Positions 6,976 through 11,636 of a stretch of DNA of 11,636 nucleotides are shown in pieces. This DNA is from Acidobacteriota bacterium (GTDB lineage: Bacteria > Acidobacteriota > Terriglobia > Terriglobales > Acidobacteriaceae). The stretch is taken from assembly GCA_021811745.1 (NCBI GenBank), contig JAJZNH010000885.1:1-11636 (forward strand), given 5' to 3'. Every line of letters starts with the position of its first letter. Position 1 is the first letter of the stretch. Both the position numbers and the translations under genes were made by a program. The notes under the pieces are model-generated. The model did not search any database, had not been told where the DNA came from, and saw only the letters and a program-made list of their open reading frames with translations.

Positions 6976-9900
6976 ATGATGGCTCAATCGCGTTCTCTTC
7001 CCCTGTGCGTGTTGGCCGGCGCGTTGCTTTGCTCGATGGCGGCGCCCCAGACAACCACGTCCAATGTGCGCATCGCTGGTCCGATTGATGCTAATCAACT
7101 GGTAACGCTGAGAGGCGAGGTAAATCCAAGCGCCAACGCCCGGAATGACCGCGGCCCGGTCAGCACTTCACTGCCATTGCCGGATCTGACTTTGGTGCTG
7201 AGCCGCAGCCCGGAGCGGCAGGCGGCATTCGACGCCTTTGTCGCCAGCCAATACGATCCCAGCTCGCCGAACTTCCATGTGTGGCTCACGCCCCAGGAGA
7301 TCGGCCAGCGGTTCGGGCCTTCCGAGGCCGACATTCAGACCATCAGTAACTGGCTCACCTCTCAGGGCTTCATCGTGAAGAGGATTCCGCCTGACCGGAT
7401 GACCATCCCTTTCAGCGGCACGGCGGGCCAAGCTGAGAGGGCCTTCCATACCCAGATTCACAACTTGATGGTGGATGGCGTTCCCCACTACGGGAACATG
7501 ACCGCTCCGCAGATTCCGGCAGCGCTGGCTCCGGTAGTGGTGGGGGTGACGGCACTGCACAACTTCCTGCCCCGCCCACAGCACGTTCTGGGCAGCCTGG
7601 TGCAGTTCAACCCCAAGCTGGGTGGCTGGCAGCGGGTGATGAACACCGCATCCGCGATTCCGGCGGCAGGTTCCGGCCAGCCCGCAGCCGGGGCTGGACC
7701 CCGAGTTATGCCGGCATTCAACTTCAACGGTCCGCACCCTGAATTCGGCATCAACGGCGGCAGCGGGTCGAGCGCCTTTCTGGAAGAGGATGTAACGCCC
7801 TACGACTTTGCCACGATTTACAACGTGCTGCCGCTATGGAACGCCGGCATCAACGGCACTGGGGAAACCATTGCGATCGACGGAACCAGCGAGATATGCC
7901 TTGGCCAGAGCGGATCTCCGTGCAATGGCAATAACGATGTGGCCACATACCGCAAAGCCTTCGGTCTACCGGCCTACACCAGCTCGAACGCGCCCAAGCA
8001 AATCGACTCTGGCCTGGGCACCGCGGCTACGTTGTGCACGTCGACCAGCTCGAGTGCATATTGCGGCATCAACGACTTGCTCGAGAACACACTGGATGTG
8101 GAAGTGTCCGGCGCGGTGGCCCCCGGCGCGCAGATCGACCTTGTGGTGACCGGTCAGAATTCGAGTGGAACCATCGATACGGTTTACGATTCGGCGAAGT
8201 ACGTAGTCGACAATAAGCTGGCCAATATTCTCAGCCTGAGCTACGGCGCCTGCGAACTGTCGAACGGTACGGCGGAGAACGTAAAGTACTACGACCTGTG
8301 GCAGCAGGCGGCGTCAGAGGGCATTGCGGTGTTTGCAGCGACGGGCGACTCGGGTTCGCCCAGTTGCGATCAGGGCATGGACGCAAGCGGGGTTCCGTAT
8401 TCTGCGCAATATGGGCTTGCGGTGAGCGGCATTGCATCAACGCCTTATAACGTCGCTGTGGGCGGCACGGACTTCAGTTGGTGCCAGCCTTACTATACCG
8501 GGAGCGGCAGCAACGCAACTCTACAGGGTTGCCCGTCCACAAGTTCGGGCGCCGCCCCTTACTGGAACGCCAGCAACAACACCTCGAACGAACCTGGAGA
8601 GAGCGCGACCAACTATATACCGGAGACTCCCTGGAACGACAGTTGCGAGAATCCAATCTGGACCAAATTTCTTGAAAGCATAGCGCCCCTCCTGGGCTAT
8701 ACGGCTCCGACATCGGCCGAGGGCGCCTGCAACTTTGTGGAGAACAACTGGTACGCGATCTATAACGGCAGCGGCAGCGGCGGCTACGGCTATTACGGAT
8801 ACTACGGCGGTTATGGCGGCTCGAGCGGCCCGATGCTGGCTGGATATGTGGATACGGTAGGGGGCGGCGGCGGGAGCAGCAATTGCGTGGTCAACAGCAG
8901 CAACCCCACCTCGACTACCAGCAGCACCATCGGCACTTGCTCCTCCAGCGCCAATAGCACCGGAACGGCGAACGGCTCCATCCCCCTTGTGAACGATGGC
9001 TGGCCCGCGCCAAGCTGGCAGGTGCAATCCGGCGTAACAGGGACCAGCGGCCTCACTCAGCGGGCCATTCCGGACGTCAGCTTCTTCTCCGGCGACGGTG
9101 CTCTGGACAGCGCGACGCTGATCTGTGTCTCGCTCGAAGGCAGTTGCGTGACCTCGGTTTCGTCGAACGTGACGACCGAACCCACCGCGCAGGAGGTAGG
9201 CGGAACTTCAGTAGCAACGCCTGAGATGGCGGGCGTGATGGCGCTCATCAATCAGAAGGCGGGCTCCCCACAAGGCGACCCCGACAAGGTGCTTTACACA
9301 CTGGCCAGTCGGGAGAACTACTCAAACTGCAGTGCAGAATCGGTAAAGAACTCGAGTGGCTGCTACTACCAGAGCATTGACCAGGGCACGAACGCGATGC
9401 CTTGCAGCCTGGGCATCGCAAATGACGAGGGAGGCGCCATCAACCAGAATGGCACCTGGGTATCGACCACCCCGTACACCGGCAAGGTCTCTCCCAACTG
9501 CACGGCACTGATCGGCAATGACCAAATCGGCACGCTGATGGTTCCCGGCACGACGACGCCGGCCTACGATGCAGCCGCGGGCTTCAATATGGCCACGGGG
9601 CTGGGATCGCTGAACGTGGCCAACGTGGTCGATGCGCCAGACGCATGGGTGGGATCGGCAGCATCGACGGTGACGTTGAGCCTGTCGCCCAGCACCGGTA
9701 TCTCTTCCGCTCAGAGCTTGAGCGTGACGGTAACGGTAGCAGGTTCGAGCGGCAGTCCGACCGGGACTGTAACCCTGTCTGGAGGCGGCTACACGTCCTC
9801 TGCGGAGACACTCACCAGCGGGAGCGTCACGTTTAACGTTCCGGCGGGGAGCTTTACCGGCTCCGGCAGTAGCTTCAACGTAACGCTGACGGCGACCTAC

Positions 9901-11151
9901 AGCGGCGATCCGACCTACGCCCAGTCCACCGGCACAGCCAGCGTGACGGTGACAAAGGCGACCCCGACGGTTACGGTCGCTCCGGGCGCGAGCAGCATTA
10001 ATTCGAACATTGCATTGCCTGTTTTGGTGAGCGTGAGCGGAGGGGGTAGCAACCCAACGCCCACGGGAACATTGACACTCTCCGGAGGTGGGTATACCTC
10101 CGCGGCGGAGACGCTCTCTGGCGGCGCTTACACCTTCACGATTCCCGCCAGCACGTTCGGCGGCTTCACCGGCACACAAAACATAACTTTGACAGCTACT
10201 TATAGCGGCAGCAACGCTTATGCCTCGGGCACCGGCTCGAACACTGTGAGCGTGACCTATGTTCCGGTGGTTGCGCCTGCCATTACGTTCAATCCCCCCT
10301 CGCCGACTGTGTACTTGAGCCAAAGCCTCCCGCTGACGGTGACGGTGGGCGGCAGCAACGGAGCGGCCACGGGAACGGTAACACTCTCAGGCAGCGGTTA
10401 CACTTCAGCCACGGAGACGCTTTCGGGCGGCAGCTATACCTTTACGATTCCGGGCAATACCCTGACCGGATCGGGCAACCCCTTCACGGCGACGCTGACC
10501 GCGGCGTACATTCCCGCAAGTGGAAGCGACTATGCGCATGACTCCGCCACGGTCAGCGTCAAGGTGACCCAGGCTACCTACTCGTTGACGGCGGGAGCAG
10601 CGTCACCCTCCTCGGGTTATCCAGGTCAGACGTACACCGCGACGATCTCCGGCGCCAAAAGCTCCACGAACTACACGCGCACGGTCACCCCAACCCAATG
10701 CGCACTGACCAGTAGTACCGTGACAAACCCCGCCGCGCCTCCCACGTGCTCCGTTAGCGGGACAATCACCTATAGCAACGGCACGCCGAGCGGCGCTGCC
10801 ACGGCAACGGTGGTGACGACCAAGACGACGGTTGGCACGCTCGTCTATCCAAAGGCGAGTCAAGGCAAAGGATGGCTGGGCGCGGGTGGCGGAGCGATGC
10901 TGGCATTCCTGGTTTTCCTGGGCATTCCGACGCGGCGGAAGAGCTGGCGCTCCATGCTGGGCCTGGTGGTGCTGATGGCGGTGCTGGGCGGCCTCTCTGC
11001 CTGTGGCGGATATGGCAACGGCGGCGGCGGTCAGAGTGGCCCCAATGTCCCTGGGACCTCTGCGGGAACCTATACGTTTACGGTGACGGGCGCGTCGAAT
11101 CCGACGGTGAACCCGGAGCCCACCGTGAACTTCTCCGTGACGGTCAATTAG
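6976..11151 (+). CDS. Giant secreted S53 (sedolisin/kumamolisin-type) peptidase with Ig-like repeats and an anchoring-type C-terminal tail
   Basis: The product (1391 residues) is an acid-acting serine-carboxyl endopeptidase precursor, exported and self-activated as known for family S53. Order: Sec signal peptide (about 1-22, possible cut after SMA); pro-kumamolisin activation domain (about 62-202, with SSPNFHVWLTPQEIGQRFGP and FSGTAGQAERAFHT); catalytic domain (about 265-885) with E370 and D374 in LLENTLDVE, oxyanion D458 in AATGDSGS and nucleophile S745 in GGTSVATPEMAG. The late TGLGSLN motif has N where the calcium-site Asp is usual (AAGFNMATGLG). Three Ig-like repeats (about 896-1199) and a further beta-type segment follow, then two hydrophobic helices around TRRKSWR, a lipobox LSAC (C1343) and a 48-residue tail. 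D458-S745 is about 287 residues apart versus about 114 in kumamolisin, so there is an insertion of about 170 residues. TTG 6943 is possible, but ATG 6976 has AGGA 5 nt upstream and directly precedes the signal peptide. The gene is apparently monocistronic. The substrate is unknown. Confidence 0.93.
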   Translation: MMAQSRSLPLCVLAGALLCSMAAPQTTTSNVRIAGPIDANQLVTLRGEVNPSANARNDRGPVSTSLPLPDLTLVLSRSPERQAAFDAFVASQYDPSSPNFHVWLTPQEIGQRFGPSEADIQTISNWLTSQGFIVKRIPPDRMTIPFSGTAGQAERAFHTQIHNLMVDGVPHYGNMTAPQIPAALAPVVVGVTALHNFLPRPQHVLGSLVQFNPKLGGWQRVMNTASAIPAAGSGQPAAGAGPRVMPAFNFNGPHPEFGINGGSGSSAFLEEDVTPYDFATIYNVLPLWNAGINGTGETIAIDGTSEICLGQSGSPCNGNNDVATYRKAFGLPAYTSSNAPKQIDSGLGTAATLCTSTSSSAYCGINDLLENTLDVEVSGAVAPGAQIDLVVTGQNSSGTIDTVYDSAKYVVDNKLANILSLSYGACELSNGTAENVKYYDLWQQAASEGIAVFAATGDSGSPSCDQGMDASGVPYSAQYGLAVSGIASTPYNVAVGGTDFSWCQPYYTGSGSNATLQGCPSTSSGAAPYWNASNNTSNEPGESATNYIPETPWNDSCENPIWTKFLESIAPLLGYTAPTSAEGACNFVENNWYAIYNGSGSGGYGYYGYYGGYGGSSGPMLAGYVDTVGGGGGSSNCVVNSSNPTSTTSSTIGTCSSSANSTGTANGSIPLVNDGWPAPSWQVQSGVTGTSGLTQRAIPDVSFFSGDGALDSATLICVSLEGSCVTSVSSNVTTEPTAQEVGGTSVATPEMAGVMALINQKAGSPQGDPDKVLYTLASRENYSNCSAESVKNSSGCYYQSIDQGTNAMPCSLGIANDEGGAINQNGTWVSTTPYTGKVSPNCTALIGNDQIGTLMVPGTTTPAYDAAAGFNMATGLGSLNVANVVDAPDAWVGSAASTVTLSLSPSTGISSAQSLSVTVTVAGSSGSPTGTVTLSGGGYTSSAETLTSGSVTFNVPAGSFTGSGSSFNVTLTATYSGDPTYAQSTGTASVTVTKATPTVTVAPGASSINSNIALPVLVSVSGGGSNPTPTGTLTLSGGGYTSAAETLSGGAYTFTIPASTFGGFTGTQNITLTATYSGSNAYASGTGSNTVSVTYVPVVAPAITFNPPSPTVYLSQSLPLTVTVGGSNGAATGTVTLSGSGYTSATETLSGGSYTFTIPGNTLTGSGNPFTATLTAAYIPASGSDYAHDSATVSVKVTQATYSLTAGAASPSSGYPGQTYTATISGAKSSTNYTRTVTPTQCALTSSTVTNPAAPPTCSVSGTITYSNGTPSGAATATVVTTKTTVGTLVYPKASQGKGWLGAGGGAMLAFLVFLGIPTRRKSWRSMLGLVVLMAVLGGLSACGGYGNGGGGQSGPNVPGTSAGTYTFTVTGASNPTVNPEPTVNFSVTVN
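9661..10572 (+). repeat. Three tandem Ig-like domain repeats of about 100 codons inside the S53 protease gene
   Basis: Units are about 9661-9960, 9961-10260 and 10261-10572. Each carries the same core, TGT(V/L)TLSG(G/S)GYTS followed by ETL, a Thr/Phe strand ending in a (V/I)P step, then (T/A)TLTATYSG or similar. The DNA is clearly related but diverged, so the duplication is not recent. Such bacterial Ig-like (Big_3_5-like) modules act as spacers or binding domains on secreted proteins; which applies here is unknown. Confidence 0.8.
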
Positions 11152-11169
11152 AAGAGAGAAAATGGCGGC

Positions 11170-11208
11170 GAAGGGCCCTTCCGCTCTGGGAAGGGCCCTT
11201 CAATTTTT
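11170..11208 (+). terminator. Strong intrinsic terminator after the S53 protease gene
   Basis: A perfect 13-bp stem is formed by GAAGGGCCCTTCC (11170-11182) and GGAAGGGCCCTTC (11189-11201) with a 6-nt loop, followed by AA and five T (11204-11208). It starts 19 bp after the protease stop codon. Each arm contains the self-complementary AAGGGCCCTT. It should end protease transcription and isolate the downstream kinase gene. Confidence 0.88.
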
Positions 11209-11255
11209 GGATGATCCATGCGGTTGGAGACAGAAGTGCGCCTCGACATCCGGCT

Positions 11256-11284
11256 TTTCCAGCGGGCGTTGAAGCTGGTATGCT
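11256..11284 (+). promoter_or_regulatory. Candidate sigma-70 type promoter for the sugar kinase gene
   Basis: TTTCCA (11256-11261) and TATGCT (11279-11284) each match the consensus at 4 of 6 positions and are 17 bp apart. The site lies between the protease terminator and the kinase start and would give a leader of about 36 nt. This is a weak match, and the first -10-like hexamer in any GC-rich spacer can look similar. Confidence 0.3.
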
Positions 11285-11326
11285 GCGAGCACAGAAAAAA
11301 CGATTTATGGATCGGAGAGTGGCCGT

Positions 11327-11636
11327 ATGTGGTTTTTGGGGATGGATGTGGGAACAGGCGGAACGCGGGCCGTGGTGGTGGATGGGACAGGGAGGCTGGT
11401 CGCAGGCGCGTCGAGCGAGCACGCGCCGTTTCGCGCTGAACATCCGGGCTGAGCGGAGCAGCACCCAGAGGATTGGTGGCGGGCGGCGCAGGAGGCGATT
11501 CGCGGCGCGCTTCAGGCCGCCCCGGAGCCCAAACAGCCGATTGCGGGGATCGCGCTCACTGGACAGATGCACGGCGCGGTGTTGCTGGACGAGAAGGGCG
11601 CAGTGCTCCGGCCCTCGCTAATCTGGTGCGACACGC
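11327..11636 (+). pseudogene. xylB: Xylulokinase-type FGGY kinase, 5' part, interrupted by in-frame TGA at a conserved Trp codon
   Basis: The frame begins with MWFLGMDVGTGGTRAVVVD, the FGGY phosphate-binding start, with GGAGAG 7 nt before the ATG. It continues to HPG, then meets TGA at 11450-11452 (codon 42), and resumes in the same frame with AEQHPEDWWRAAQEAIRGAL, later IAGIALTGQMHGAVLLDEKG and LRPSLIWCDT up to the window end. The family here reads (P)xWxEQ(D/H)PExWW, as in E. coli XylB LWSEQDPEQWW, so the stop replaces the conserved Trp by a single G-to-A change. GQMHG points to xylulokinase (D-xylulose to xylulose-5-phosphate) rather than rhamnulokinase. Other Trp codons in the frame are TGG, and lutA and lutB end in TGA, so normal code is assumed. 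It could be a pseudogene, a sequencing error or, least likely, readthrough. The 3' part is off-window. Confidence 0.75.

Noticed and set aside
6764..6979. A 71-codon TTG-started frame whose TGA overlaps the protease ATG as ATGA, suggesting a coupled leader peptide
   Set aside because: No ribosome binding site or conserved feature is visible, the composition looks like translated spacer, and the protease ATG has its own AGGA site. The overlap is likely chance.
11327..11636. Reading the kinase as the missing rhamnulokinase
   Set aside because: The GQMHG motif and N-terminus match xylulokinase, not RhaB, and the gene is on the other strand beyond a terminator.

Overview
The window looks like a chromosomal segment of a GC-rich soil bacterium, most likely an Acidobacteriota of the Terriglobia (Granulicella/Terriglobus/Edaphobacter type). 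This is inferred from family content and style: a fused rhamnulose-phosphate aldolase/dehydrogenase beside lutABC, and a very large S53 (sedolisin) protease with Ig-like repeats and an Acidobacteria-style C-terminal tail. No marker gene such as rRNA is present to prove it. I see no RNA genes, CRISPR arrays, insertion sequences or phage genes.

Left half (1-6403): carbohydrate catabolism on the minus strand. In transcription order it reads lutA - lutB - lutC - rhaI, then a small membrane-protein gene on the opposite strand, then rhaD, cut by the left edge. lutA/lutB and lutB/lutC overlap by ATGA, and rhaI follows lutC after 57 bp, so these four are probably one operon. The enzymes form a connected route: RhaI converts L-rhamnose to L-rhamnulose; after phosphorylation by a kinase not seen here, the bifunctional RhaD cleaves it to dihydroxyacetone phosphate and L-lactaldehyde and oxidises the aldehyde to L-lactate; LutABC then oxidises L-lactate to pyruvate. 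No rhamnulokinase, rhamnose transporter or regulator lies in the window.

Middle (6404-6975): a divergent intergenic region between lutA and the protease gene. It holds a 17-bp operator-like palindrome and a 16-bp tandem repeat, both of unknown function.

Right half (6976-11151): one plus-strand gene for a 1391-residue secreted S53 serine-carboxyl peptidase. It has a signal peptide, an activation propeptide, a catalytic domain with all four expected catalytic residues and a long insertion, three Ig-like repeats, and a C-terminal hydrophobic segment / basic cluster / lipobox tail. A strong intrinsic terminator follows it.

Right edge (11327-11636): the start of a xylulokinase-type FGGY sugar kinase. 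Its frame is interrupted by an in-frame TGA exactly where the family has a conserved tryptophan, so it is scored as a probable pseudogene or sequencing error.
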